Below are positions 25,789-35,334 of a stretch of 64,000 nucleotides of DNA, one piece after another; position 1 is the first letter of the stretch, and the number at the start of each line of letters is the position of its first letter. The translations under genes were made by a program, and so were the position numbers. The notes beneath the pieces were generated by a model, which ran no database searches, had not been told where the DNA came from, and saw only the letters and a list, made by a program, of their open reading frames with translations. The DNA is from Pyrrhosoma nymphula (lineage: Eukaryota > Arthropoda > Insecta > Odonata > Coenagrionidae), in contig OY754337.1 of the NCBI GenBank assembly GCA_963573305.1, positions 45,831,164 to 45,895,163 of the forward strand, in the 5' to 3' direction.

Positions 25789-26036
25789 TCCTTACCCGTA
25801 AGTTTTAATGTAACAGTCTTCACGATACGTTTATTTACACGCATTAAGAAAATAAAAACACAAATTATTAACTAATTTAGTCGCTATACGCGTTTAATTT
25901 TTTTAAATGTATTGCATTATTCGATTTGACTCAGTTTGCCGTTATTTTACCCATGCTTCAGAATCACGCAGTTCACTTACATTATTACTTACATTACATT
26001 ACATAGGCCTAGTGGTCCTCATCTTCTTAACCTAAG
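25789..26036 (+). repeat. Long direct repeat, left copy (3' flank of the retroelement)
   Basis: This 248-bp block starts TCCTTACCCGTAA and ends CTTCTTAACCTAA. It recurs at 27902-28139 with roughly 85-90% identity by eye and one 11-12 bp gap in a TTACATTA-type tandem. The two copies abut the two ends of the retroelement relic at 26037-27901 exactly, which is the arrangement expected of a target-site duplication. Alternatively the block is an independent repeat family. Confidence 0.8.
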
Positions 26037-26137
26037 ATTAGATTAGAGTAAGAGTTTCGGTGGAGTTCCTCCTACAGAGTCGCTAAGGAACTCAGACCTG
26101 TTGGTCCATTGTGCCGACCACCTTACGTGCGGTACCC

Positions 26138-26605
26138 CTAGAGCCTAATAGTTCTGCTGAAGGCTAGTAAGTCTCCAATTGGGATACCCCTAAGTTCGTT
26201 GGGTTCCAAGAATGGTGATCCCTGGTGTCTGTTCCGAGCTCTCATCAGTGCGGGACACTCGCATAATATGTGGGATGTGGTTTCATCCTCTTCTTCGCAC
26301 CATCTACATTTTCCCGACTCGATGATTCCTAGTAGATGGAGGTGCCTCATTACGTGGTAGTGCCCTGTAAGCAGTCCTACTATCGTTCGAATTTGACCCC
26401 TGTTTGATAAGAGGAGTCCCTTGGCAAGGCGCAGGTTAGGTCCTTGTTTGTGCAATTTGGCTTGTCGTAGCCCTGATGAGTTCCGCTTGATCTCAGAATG
26501 TTGGGTTGTGCCCCATCTTCTGATCTCTTCCATTCCTGTTGGGGGTCCGATTGTTTCCGGCCCGATCGGGTTGCGGATGTTTCCCGCTTTCGCAAGTTCA
26601 TCCAC
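26138..26605 (-). pseudogene. C-terminal tail of the non-LTR ORF2 with Cys-His cluster
   Basis: This 155-residue open frame begins within the end of RNase H (DELAKAGN). It contains GLLTGHYHVMRHLHLLG, then CRWCEEEDETTSHILCECP followed by ALMRARN. The C-x2-C, x8, H-x3-C pattern in a 'GH-HL-G-C-C-E-ET-H-C-C' context is typical of the tail after RNase H in I-group elements, and is thought to bind nucleic acid. The frame is uninterrupted here, in contrast to the RT and RNase H upstream. It ends about 100 bp before the 3' junction. Confidence 0.85.
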
Positions 26606-26900
26606 TATTTCGTTTCCGGTTACTCCTTCATGTCCAGGTACCCATAAGGTTTCTACCTTTCCTCATTTGCTGAAAGCGCCCAGTGCCTCTCGACACTCCT
26701 GCAGCAGCCGTGACTTGCACCATGGCGATGTCAGGGCTTTCAAACCGCCTGACTATCAGTGCAAATGTGTATTGGTCTGTCGTACAGTCCCACCTCTTTA
26801 ACAGCATTGGCACAAGTTAGGAGTGCGTAAACTTCCGCCTGAAATACTGTGGGGTATTTTCCTAAGGAGATTGAGAGTTTATTGGCTGGCCTTCGACAGA
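26590..26900 (-). pseudogene. RNase H domain fragment of the non-LTR element
   Basis: Recognisable pieces are VYALLTCANAV, then ICTDSQAV (the Asp of the second RNase H motif), and after a disrupted middle, a final block resembling VPGHEGVTGNEIVDELAKAG with the conserved His and last Asp. The pieces fall in different frames, so at least two indels and one stop are present. The domain degrades RNA of the RNA-DNA hybrid in I-type elements. Its last motif runs straight into the C-terminal tail frame beginning near 26605. Confidence 0.75.
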
Positions 26901-27429
26901 AGACACTGGCCCCTACTTTCCCATCCTTCCTGGAGCAGTCGGTATACTATACGTAGGCTCCTTTGAGGAGTGCTTTCTCCCCTTCCCTGACCTACTGCTC
27001 TCTAGTAGGAAAGTAGGTTTTGTACGGGAGGGGTGCGTTGCTAAATGTTGCCACCATTGCGTCAGACCCCATTCGAAGATGGGACTTGATCTTTGGAGCT
27101 CTGTCCATACTAATCTGTGACCAGAAATACTTTCTTTACCATACCACTGTCCTAAGTACTTAAGACGATAAGCCTTGCTCTTGCCTGCACTTCCGCTTCC
27201 ACGTAGAGTGGAGTTAGGTCGAGGATAGTTTCAAGCGCTTATGTTGGGGTAGTTTTCATAGCCCCTGAAATGCCCATCCCGGCCATTCTTTGGAGGTGGT
27301 TAAGTTTACTTCTGGAGTCTTTTTGCCGAGTCCTCTTCCATGATATGATTGCGCAGTGAGACTCAGTTTCACCACCGAGGTATATATCCAATTTATGACT
27401 CTTGGCTGAAGTCCCCAGGTTCTTCCAAG

Positions 27430-27901
27430 AGCACTTCTACAGGACCATAATCAGGTACATGCTTTCTTAGACTTCTCCTCGAGATGTTCTCCCCAATAAA
27501 GCTTGGAGTCCAAAATGACTCCAAGGTACTTGACCGCAGATGTCGCTTGTATAATCCTACCCTGTAGGGAAAGAGGACCTAATCCGTCTCTTTTCCTCTT
27601 ATTGGTGAATAATAGGAGCTTAGTCTTTCCTGGGTTCACTGTAAGACCTGTCTCCGTGTACCATTTCATCGTTTGGTTCAGGGCTTTTTGCATTAGTCCA
27701 GATACTGTATCAAGGTACTTTCCGTAATGAGAATCACTACGTCATCTGCTTACCCTTGCGCGTATGCACCAGTCTTATTCAGGCGTGTTATCAGGCTATC
27801 AACCACCATATTCCACAAAAGCGGCGACAGGACTCCTCCCTGAGGGCATCCCCTTGTTACCGTCACCCTCATTGAGCTGCTTCTCTTGATGGCTTTAACA
27901 G
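27430..27901 (-). pseudogene. Reverse transcriptase fragment (palm and thumb)
   Basis: The minus strand reads TVTRGCPQGGVLSPLLWN, then VVDSLITRLNKTGAYAQG, then a TAA stop where Y of the YADD box should be (27750-27752), followed by ADDVVILITES. A frameshift near 27690 leads to QKALNQTMKWYTETGLTVNP, then GKTKLLLFTNKRK and AVKYLGVILDSKLYW, the usual thumb-proximal signature. The GCPQGG-LSP-LWN motif is diagnostic of I/Jockey/R1-type RTs. Loss of the YADD tyrosine to a stop abolishes activity. The upstream RT motifs and endonuclease are absent. Confidence 0.85.
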
Positions 27902-28139
27902 TCCTTACTCGTAATTTTTAATTTATCAGTGTTCACGATGCGTTTATTTACACGTATCAAGAAAATAAAAGCTGACACAAATTATTTTGCAATTGAGTCG
28001 CTATATGCGTTTAATTCTTGTAATATGTTGTATTATTCGATTTTACTCAGTTTGCCGTTATTTTATCCATACTTCAGAATCACGCAGTTCACTTTCATTA
28101 CATTACATACGCCTAGTGGTTTTCTTCTTCTTAACCTAA
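27902..28139 (+). repeat. Long direct repeat, right copy (5' flank of the retroelement)
   Basis: This 238-bp partner of 25789-26036 starts TCCTTACTCGTAA and ends TTCTTCTTAACCTAA. It begins exactly where the in-frame RT sequence stops. Divergence from the left copy is spread along its length, so the duplication is old. Several differences are C/T or G/A. Confidence 0.8.
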
Positions 28140-29165
28140 AGTGCAATAGTTTATATTTGTGGCTAAAGCAGTGATTCCTGTTCTCTAGCTATAAACTGTG
28201 TTTGAAAGTGAGTCCCTGTTCTTAGCATTTCCTGCATCGTCATTTTCTCAGTTAGATGCTTTAGAGGCAAAATGAGCTTTCACCCTCTCGCAAAATAAAA
28301 AGAAAACCTCTCATTCCTTCCTTCGGGATTTCCCTCCATCCAGCCGGTTAGAGATTAGGCTTATAAATTGGGTGGTATAGTATTGTAGTGATAAAAAAAA
28401 CGCAGCTCTTCGGAGTTGAACACTTTCTGAAGTCCAAAGTTGACGACGATGTGAAAACGCGGATGAACCACGCCCTCACACGGGAAAAGAATAAACGCTC
28501 GGATTGAAAAAAGGAACTTTTTTTCCTCCCTCAGTTGGGGGAGAGGGAAATCCCCTCGAAGGAAGATTTTGACCAACACATGAACTATTTCTGAGGCGAT
28601 GGCTTGAATTCCAGACTCCCTTTTGGGAAAAAGAGAATTATGAAGGGATCTGAGAGGTTCGGTTGAGCCAATTTCTGATTCAAGGCTACATTAAGAAGTC
28701 GCAGAAACAATGTGCTTATCTTTTGAGGGGGAGGGGTTATTCGGATTGGTTCTTTTCAGACTTTTTTCAGCCGTTTCTCTCCATTCTCATGCGATTTGAG
28801 AAAATGATCTAGGAAAGAAAATCTCAAAATATGTCGAGCTCTCTCGCCCCATGCCTTCCCTCCTTATCCGTCTTGGAAATCGTTGTCAATCCTGCCCCCA
28901 GGATAAAAATTTGGAGGAAGTTATCGTAAGCATAATAGTCATCGCCCTGCCATGAAGGGACTCCAAGATTGTTGGCGTTCAGCTCCGATATCATCAGTGG
29001 GGAACTTGTGGCTGGATGTGGCTGATGCCAATTTTATGCTTCCAGAGGCGTCTTGGAAAGTATCAATCAGTGGATGTCATAAAATCTTCTAAACTCTCTT
29101 TAAGGTCTTCGCATTCATTCATAACATTTGCCAGAGAGATGTCAATTTGATTTTTCGATAAACCC
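28140..29165. other. No gene seen
   Basis: The minus frame at 28361-28579 has no motif. G-rich and A-rich runs occur around 28500-28740. No repeat structure was found by eye. Confidence 0.45.
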
Positions 29166-29169
29166 TTTT

Positions 29170-29530
29170 TCGTTAGATATCATTATCGTTAGTCGTTTTT
29201 TAGATTGGTAGGCTTCCACCCTCCATTCCACCGAGTTTCCCGCCGATCTTTTGTGCCCCTTACCTCTTCCGTTTCATATCCCGATTTAGCTGGCCGATGC
29301 ATTGGTCCCTAGGCCTCCCTTTATCTTCTATTGAGTTCCACAGAAATTAGTTGTTCCTGAAAGGGTGGCGTATCCATCTGGACCTTGCCTATCTGATAGT
29401 GCTTAATATGGTTTTATCCTTCTTAGTTACCTACTCAGTGCCCTTCTTGGTTTCTGATCTAATCCATCCATTTGGTGTCTAGCATCCACATTCAGTACTG
29501 AGTTTCGTACTAAGTTAATTTTCCATCATA
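29170..29530 (-). pseudogene. C-terminal relic of a non-LTR (CR1/RTE-like) reverse transcriptase ORF
   Basis: The minus strand, read across several frames, gives MWMLDTKWMD-stop-IRN, EGTE, KKDKTILSTIRQARSRWIRH, PFRNN, LWNSIEDKGRPRDQCIG, QLNRDMKRKR, and a final VEWRVEAYQSK-like block. This matches the end of endonuclease/RT proteins in which a 'W-MKISW-D-IRNEEVL' segment precedes 'RRQ-WIGHILR', 'GKRGRGRPR' and a 'DREEWR' close. No frame stays open for more than about 40 residues, so it is an old fragment. Start and end are approximate, and no poly-A or tandem tail is evident. Confidence 0.5.
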
Positions 29531-30247
29531 GCCATGGAACGCATCACTCCACCCGAACGATCTAGGAACTGCTTTCTTATTGGTAATCCTATTTTCCTTG
29601 AAAACATTAGTTATTTTTATTGCCATGAGCGGGTTTTTTTTCTTAAGCGTTACTTCGCGTCATGTTACGTTTTTATTTTTCCATCCCACTGTAAATGATT
29701 GGATTTAGGAATACACATTTCTAAAACCAGTTTATTGAGATCGATTCATCACTCAGATTCTTCATCTCTGTCTAACTTTTAAATACTTACTGAACTCACG
29801 AAATAGTTGTGCGTAGCATATAGTTTGAACCATGAATTTTTAATTTTTAATTTAAAATTGGAATCTATGTAGTAGTAATTTAAGAATTCATAATATATTT
29901 ACTACATGAATTTAATTCTGTTATTCAGTGCCACACATTCGTAACTGTTACGTTCAATTTTACTTTCGTATAATTGTATGTATATTCTTTTGCATGTGGA
30001 CTTGAAAATATGATGTGAGATTGCAGAAACAACCTGTAAACCTTTCTTTATGTTTAGGGTAAAAATTGATTTTGTTGTAAAAACTTGCCAATCTTTTTGA
30101 AATCCAAAATAATATTTGCAATCCTTGATTAGCATTTCATTTTTTCCATACTGTTCAATATACTGTTTCCATACTGTTCTGTGATTGGATAAATTGTATA
30201 CTCTGTACTTATTCTTAGGTGGCTTGCCACAGAAAAACATATATATA

Positions 30248-30728
30248 TTGAAAGATCATATATTCCCCCAGGGCCGTACTCTTTATTGGGCAAAGGAAGG
30301 GGGGAGGGGGGGAAAGGATGGATAGGGTGTTGAAAGGTGAGTAAGGATGTCAAAGGGGTAAAATATTTGTGTAAACTAAAAACACACACGTACTGGCTAA
30401 CTCACCCGTCAAGGGGGGGGGTCCCAATCACGCGTGCACTCAGGCCCGCGAAGTCCTCACTGGCGCCAGTGATCTACTCCCACTAACAGGCTTGTCAGGG
30501 GGGACAAGAGTTCTTCCAGCGCAGGCCACCCACAACAGCACCACGACAGATTGGGACCCCCCTTGACGGGTGAGTGAGCCAAAACGTGTGTGTTTTTAGT
30601 TTACACAAAGTTTTTACCCCTTTGACATCCTTACTCAACTTTCAACACCCTATCCATCCTTTCCCCCCCTCCCCCCTTTCCTTTACCCAATAAAGAGTAC
30701 GGCCCTGGGGGAATATATGTTCTTTCAA
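30248..30728. mobile_element. Foldback/MITE-like element with 180-bp inverted arms
   Basis: The left arm 30248-30429 and right arm 30549-30728 are reverse complements with few differences, including the G- and C-homopolymer tracts. The outer ends read TTGAAAG/CTTTCAA. Near them is CAGGGCCGTACTC, which resembles hAT-type CAGGG termini, but the similarity continues beyond it so it may not be the true end. The 119-bp centre is GC-richer with no open frame of note. The 76% arm fraction is typical of foldback elements. No convincing target-site duplication is visible because both sides are TA-rich. Confidence 0.85.
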
Positions 30729-30765
30729 CTAATACGGGCCGTAGATCGTTCATTTATCTATATAA

Positions 30766-30784
30766 CATATATATATATATATAT
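30766..30784. repeat. (TA)n microsatellite
   Basis: About 19 bp of alternating TA just outside the foldback element. Confidence 0.8.
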
Positions 30785-31737
30785 TATTTATGCCTCAGCC
30801 ATTTCCTCCGTTCACTGCCTATTCGGTGGCTAGTATGGTATGAGAAGTAATATCGAAATGAACGGGTTTGCCAGCGGTTTTGTGGGGAAAGTGTGACTCT
30901 GACAGTATAGAAGTTTTAGCAGATACGACGCTTTGAGTGACGGATTCCATGGAATAAGATTACGTCTTGGCCTTGATGTGCGTATTCGTGTGTTGAGGTG
31001 TATACATTTGATTAGAAGAGAAGTGAGGTCATGTTTTTTTCCAAACCGGCATCCACGAAAGACCTTATCACTGTCAGCCGTGTGAAATGATGAGATGAAA
31101 TCCGTCTTCGATTTCGTGGTTTATTTCAAGAGAATTAATCGAGCCTCTCCAAATATTGTGAAATTATTCTCCAGAAATTATACCCCATGTCAAGATACCC
31201 TTTAGACATGAGGAGCGAGTCTAATTTCATACTCTCTTGCAATTCTCAAGAAATGAGAGATAACATATCAGGTCTTGAAATACAGATTCTTAATGCCTTA
31301 AAGAAGCGACCGGCTTGAAAGAAAACCTACTGAATGGGGAAAGGGATGTATGTGGTTGATTGCATGAGTACTATATCTCAGATCGAATACAGAATCACGA
31401 CTTATTTTTTCTGTTGCCACCCTCTCTTTAAATTTTCCAATATGTAAAAAGCAATAAAAGATGTGACACCACCTATTTGACGCTTCAACTCTCAGTTTTG
31501 GACCTGGGATTTTGGGAGAACGGTAATTGGAAATTTATATATTTTAATTTCCTCATTTCACATTCATGTCCATTTCTTTTACTAACTCCCTTCAGTTTAT
31601 TTTATTCATTTATCTATTATTATTACTTTGACATTCTTTAACTAAAATGGTGTGCATGGCTTAAGGCTATTTAAAAGAAATTATAATTTTTCGAATATAG
31701 AATCCAAACCGACAGCAATTGGAATTTATGAATGGAA

Positions 31738-31860
31738 ATTTCACAGAGTTATTTGGCTGGAGCTAACCACTGATTGCCATATTATTATATTATATTATTA
31801 CCATATAATATAATAATATGGCAATTAGTGGTTTGCTCCAGCCAAATAACTCTGTGAAAT
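31738..31860. repeat. 123-bp near-perfect hairpin
   Basis: The left arm 31738-31796 begins ATTTCACAGAGTTATTTGGC, and the right arm 31803-31860 is its reverse complement with only two or three changes. The loop is about 6 nt. The inner part is TA-rich (ATATTATTATATTATAT). There is no coding potential or clear target-site duplication. The arms' near identity suggests recent origin or gene-conversion maintenance. It could produce a miRNA-like or hpRNA-like double strand if transcribed. Confidence 0.9.
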
Positions 31861-32696
31861 CATCTATCTGCCTCCGATAAACTCGGTATCGAAATCATGG
31901 AATACAGATAAGGTTTTTTTCAGTAAAAATGGCTATTTTTTGCGGGGATTTACAATTTAAGAAACACCAGGATGCATGGAATATTTGGTTTATCGTCTTA
32001 CTCACCTCCACCAAAAATCATAAAATATATTTTTTTTCACTTCTAAAAATAAAAAAAAATCCTTGGTCACGATCGAAGGAATAGTCAGCAAGCAGTTTAA
32101 AATGATGTGATAATGAAAAAAAATTAATTTCTTACTAAAACTATGTAATCCTTTTTGCTACTTATCGTTTCATCATATTATATCACTCTACGGCCTTTTG
32201 TTCTTTGTTTCTTCAGGTTCATTTAATGAATTCCATCTTGATTTGAAATTTGGGAACCCAATTTATTTTTTATATTAATTTTTTATTGTCTTCAGTCATC
32301 ATATTTCAACTCTCGTGTGCTGTAAGTATGTGATAGTGAAAATATGCCTGCTTCATTTATTTCTAATGCCCGTATTTCGAATTCCTCAATTTATTGTTTT
32401 CACCCCTAATGCTCTCACATTCTGTTTTTTGCATCTCACAATTACATACTCCAAAGTCGTTTACTATCGTTCTCTTCCTCTGGTCCATTGCCACATTTCT
32501 CGCTTACTTTATTTTCATTATGACTTTTGCTCTATTTATATTCTTTCCGAAATATTTTATGCTATTTTTATACCCCCGGTTTTTGGCTCGTCACTTTCTC
32601 AATTTATCATTTACCTTTTGGAAGTCCTCACTTAAGCTACTTGATATTATGCAATCCTTTTTTAATTTGTATCTACTGTCTCTTACTGTAAAAAAT

Positions 32697-32790
32697 ATGA
32701 AAATGGAAAACTTTTAACTTTGTTGATGTTTTTATTAGTACGACCCGGGTTTCGACGTGCTACAACTCCATCATCAGGTGAAGACTCTAC
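32697..32790 (-). repeat. Hammerhead-like repeat, copy C
   Basis: On the minus strand this copy reads CTGATGA (32777-32771), then GG-AGTTGTAGC-ACGTC, then GAAACCCGGGTCGTAC (GAAAC from 32753), then TAATAAAAAC and a GTTAAAAGTTTTCC tail. It matches copies A and B at 10.6-10.9 kb in the same order. Its stem II can pair four of five positions, counting one G-T wobble. Stem III is the same 8-nt palindrome, followed by GTC at the expected cleavage place. It is solitary here, with no inverted partner nearby. Confidence 0.6.
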
Positions 32791-32794
32791 AGAA

Positions 32795-34440
32795 CACTTT
32801 TTTTATATACTCAACTCAGGTTTGGACTAGGTGTTCTTTAGAGTCTACGTAAAATATGTTTCTCCCCAATTTCATCTTTGAGGAAACTAATGTTACAAGA
32901 TTTTCTTATTCCTAACACCTTAAGTTGACCTACTATTTACTTCTAAACAAAGTTTAAATAGTAATATTGGAAATTTATTACAATCAATGTAATATTTGGT
33001 CTACAAATTAGCCCTGACCGAAGCAAAATTTTTCCAAGCTTGTATTGTATTGCCCTTTGAACTTAATTTTAATTCGTCAATCAATAAAACAATCTATTAC
33101 TTTCGGAATAATTTAATTTACAATATATGTTCATGCAATATTTTTAAAAATTAAATTTCTTGAGTGAATTTTTTTTCCTAGCCAAGAGTAACTATTGTAC
33201 TTAAGTAGCACCATATTATTTAAAATAATATTATAATCGTTATAAAATCCGTTTTACTTATTTTTTAACGATATTAATTTTGTTTTACTAAATGCCTTGA
33301 ATTAAACTTATTTTATATTTGATACACATAATTCATATGTGTAAAATAATTATAATAAAAAAATATAAATTATGTCAATAATTTGCTGCATAAGTTAATA
33401 TTTCCATCTGGTCGTTTGACTTTTTTCTTGTTTCCAACAGGGAACTGATTCGTGTACCACTTTGGGTGTAAGGAAGATTTTTTCTTAACTTTTTAATTAT
33501 TCTACTGCAATGCGCAACGCGACCACAGACGCTGGAGGATCTTCGCTCCCTAATTACCGCCGCCAATAAGTTCTCTTTTCCCTGGAAATCATCAGAACTC
33601 ATGAAATAGGTGAAAGATACATTCTACAATGTAAAATGATTATCCTCTTAAAAATGGTTTGGTTATAGAAAGGGGAATCCACAGAACTTGAAAGACGAGA
33701 GACCTGGCAAGTCCTTCTTTTATTGATTATTCCCCTCTTCATGAAAGCCGGCAATTAAATATATTAATCAATTCGATCCATATATCTTCTACCTTTTTCT
33801 CACCGCGCTCGAAGTAAACACGATAGAGTTAATAAATATTTATGTTGTCATCTCATCACTATCAATATTCAGCATATAGACTGAATAAACCTGGAGGAAG
33901 AGCCGGGGTTGCATATCGTGTGCTGAGAAACATTGTTCTCTTAAATTACGTATTCAAATGGAAAGCTGAACTTTTTATCAAAGGCACAAACTTCTATCAG
34001 CTTAACATGACTTTTTTGTATCGGTAATTGAATTGGGTAAGCTTCATAAAAATAGCGATATCAGTCCGCGATGAAGAGAACACCGATTAAAGCTGAAGGT
34101 AAGCATCTCGAATCGCATTATGTGGATTTTTATTGGTCATTACCCACGTAGGGTGCCTCGTTTTGCCACTTTTTTCTAGGAGCGAATCGTAATACCCGGG
34201 AAAAGTTGCATACCCGGATGGATATTACAGATACGATTTTTTTTCCAAATCGGATAATATCTTCTGCTCGCTACTTTGCCTTAAAGTTTCGAAAATTTCG
34301 ACGAAAAACGCTAAAATTGTCAACAATATAAATTTGGTTTGAGCGAGCACACTTTTTTGGTAATGAGATAAAACTAAGGACTGTAATCGACATTTAAGCG
34401 CAATTTCGCCAACTATATTGCACTTAATTATCGAGAAGAT
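32795..34440. other. AT-rich stretch, no gene seen
   Basis: Contains strongly AT-rich sequence (33100-33380). The minus frame at 33375-33602 has no recognisable motif. Confidence 0.45.
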
Positions 34441-34468
34441 GACCTTTTACGGTGCCCCCGAAAGCGCG

Positions 34469-34494
34469 GTTGCGTGGTAGGCACTACCCGCAAC
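34469..34494. repeat. Short GC-rich hairpin
   Basis: GTTGCGTGGTAG pairs with CTACCCGCAAC around a GCA centre inside a locally GC-rich patch. Too short to assign a role. Confidence 0.5.
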
Positions 34495-34962
34495 GCACTA
34501 CCGCATTTTACGCGCTGCCTGCGAAATATGACGCGAGGAAGGCATTTTTTTCAGTCAACGATGTGGAAATCATGTCTGGAATTGTCAAGGGTAGTCACCA
34601 AGATGGGAAAGACTCTATTTTATGCCGCCTATAGTCACTTTATTTTCTGGTAAGAAGTTGTCAATTGAACTTGAACTGGAAACTAACATTCGGGACTCAA
34701 TATGCCGGTTATGTGCAATTCGAAGGTCAAAGATGCCTCCTCTGCGGCCGGAAAAGTGTGAAATCTAATATGATCAAGCAAATGTGCAGATCCTCGCTCA
34801 CCTGGCTAGCGACACTTGCCAAGCGACCCAGAGCCCACCACGTGGAGGTGGCTGCACCTTGGGCTCCTCCGCCTGCCCTACCCAACCAACCAACCATAGT
34901 AATGTAGAATTTATCTAATCTGAATCGTCACCGTCCGGAAATATTGTCAAAAATTGAGATTT

Positions 34963-35216
34963 CTATTGAAATTTTGGCAGAACTTGCCTTGAAACTAAAG
35001 TAGATCTGATGACGCCATCCCTGGCGTCACTACCGCATACACGGGAGGCTGCTTCGGTGACTAACTTCACTGTCCGTTCCACTGCGACCGTGTGGCACGG
35101 ATATACGGTGAATGGCCATTTATTAAATACCCAGGCCCTGAATGCCGGAGCCGGCAGTGTTTTAGCTAATGATTTTAGCTGCTGAAGTATGTACAACTGA
35201 TGATTTACTACTATCT
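34963..35216 (-). CDS. Open terminal exon, uncharacterised multi-copy family (VERTVKLVTEA type), possible pseudogene
   Basis: From an acceptor TTTCTTTCCAG at about 35217, the minus strand is open for 84 residues to a TAG at 34963-34965. It contains FRAWVFNKWPFTVYPCHTVA, VERTVKLVTEAASRVCG, and RDGVIRSTLVSRQVLPKF. The pattern 'P-CHTQAVER-VKLVTEAS--VCG-ERRDG-IR--L-SR--MPKF' is one I remember as the C-terminus of repeated uncharacterised proteins in insects and cnidarians. The reading frame and stop position look intact and the acceptor is good, so this may be a real last exon or a young duplicate. I found no upstream exon in the next several kilobases. No function is known. Confidence 0.6.
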
Positions 35217-35334
35217 GGAAAGAAATGAAGTAATGACAGAAAATAAAATGAATTGAAAATTTGTTAAAAATTTTCAAAATACGATTTTTCAAACAAGAGG
35301 AAGATAGACTATGTACTCCAGTGACTATTGCCAT

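Larger units (their letters stand above)
26037..27901 (-). mobile_element. 5'-truncated non-LTR retrotransposon, I/R1/Loa-like group with RNase H
   Basis: The minus strand carries, in order, the second half of a reverse transcriptase, an RNase H domain, and a Cys/His-rich C-terminal tail, then a short 3'UTR ending in repeated CTAATCTAATC next to the left direct repeat. The 5' end is cut inside the RT just before GCPQGG, as in incomplete target-primed reverse transcription. An RNase H plus this tail points to the I-type superfamily (I, R1, Loa, Outcast) rather than CR1 or RTE. Several frameshifts and stops mean it is dead. The flanking direct repeats of about 240 bp are far longer than usual. 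Confidence 0.85.

Noticed and set aside
26421..26801. Plus-strand frame of 126 residues
   Set aside because: Antisense shadow of the RNase H and C-terminal tail of the minus-strand retroelement.
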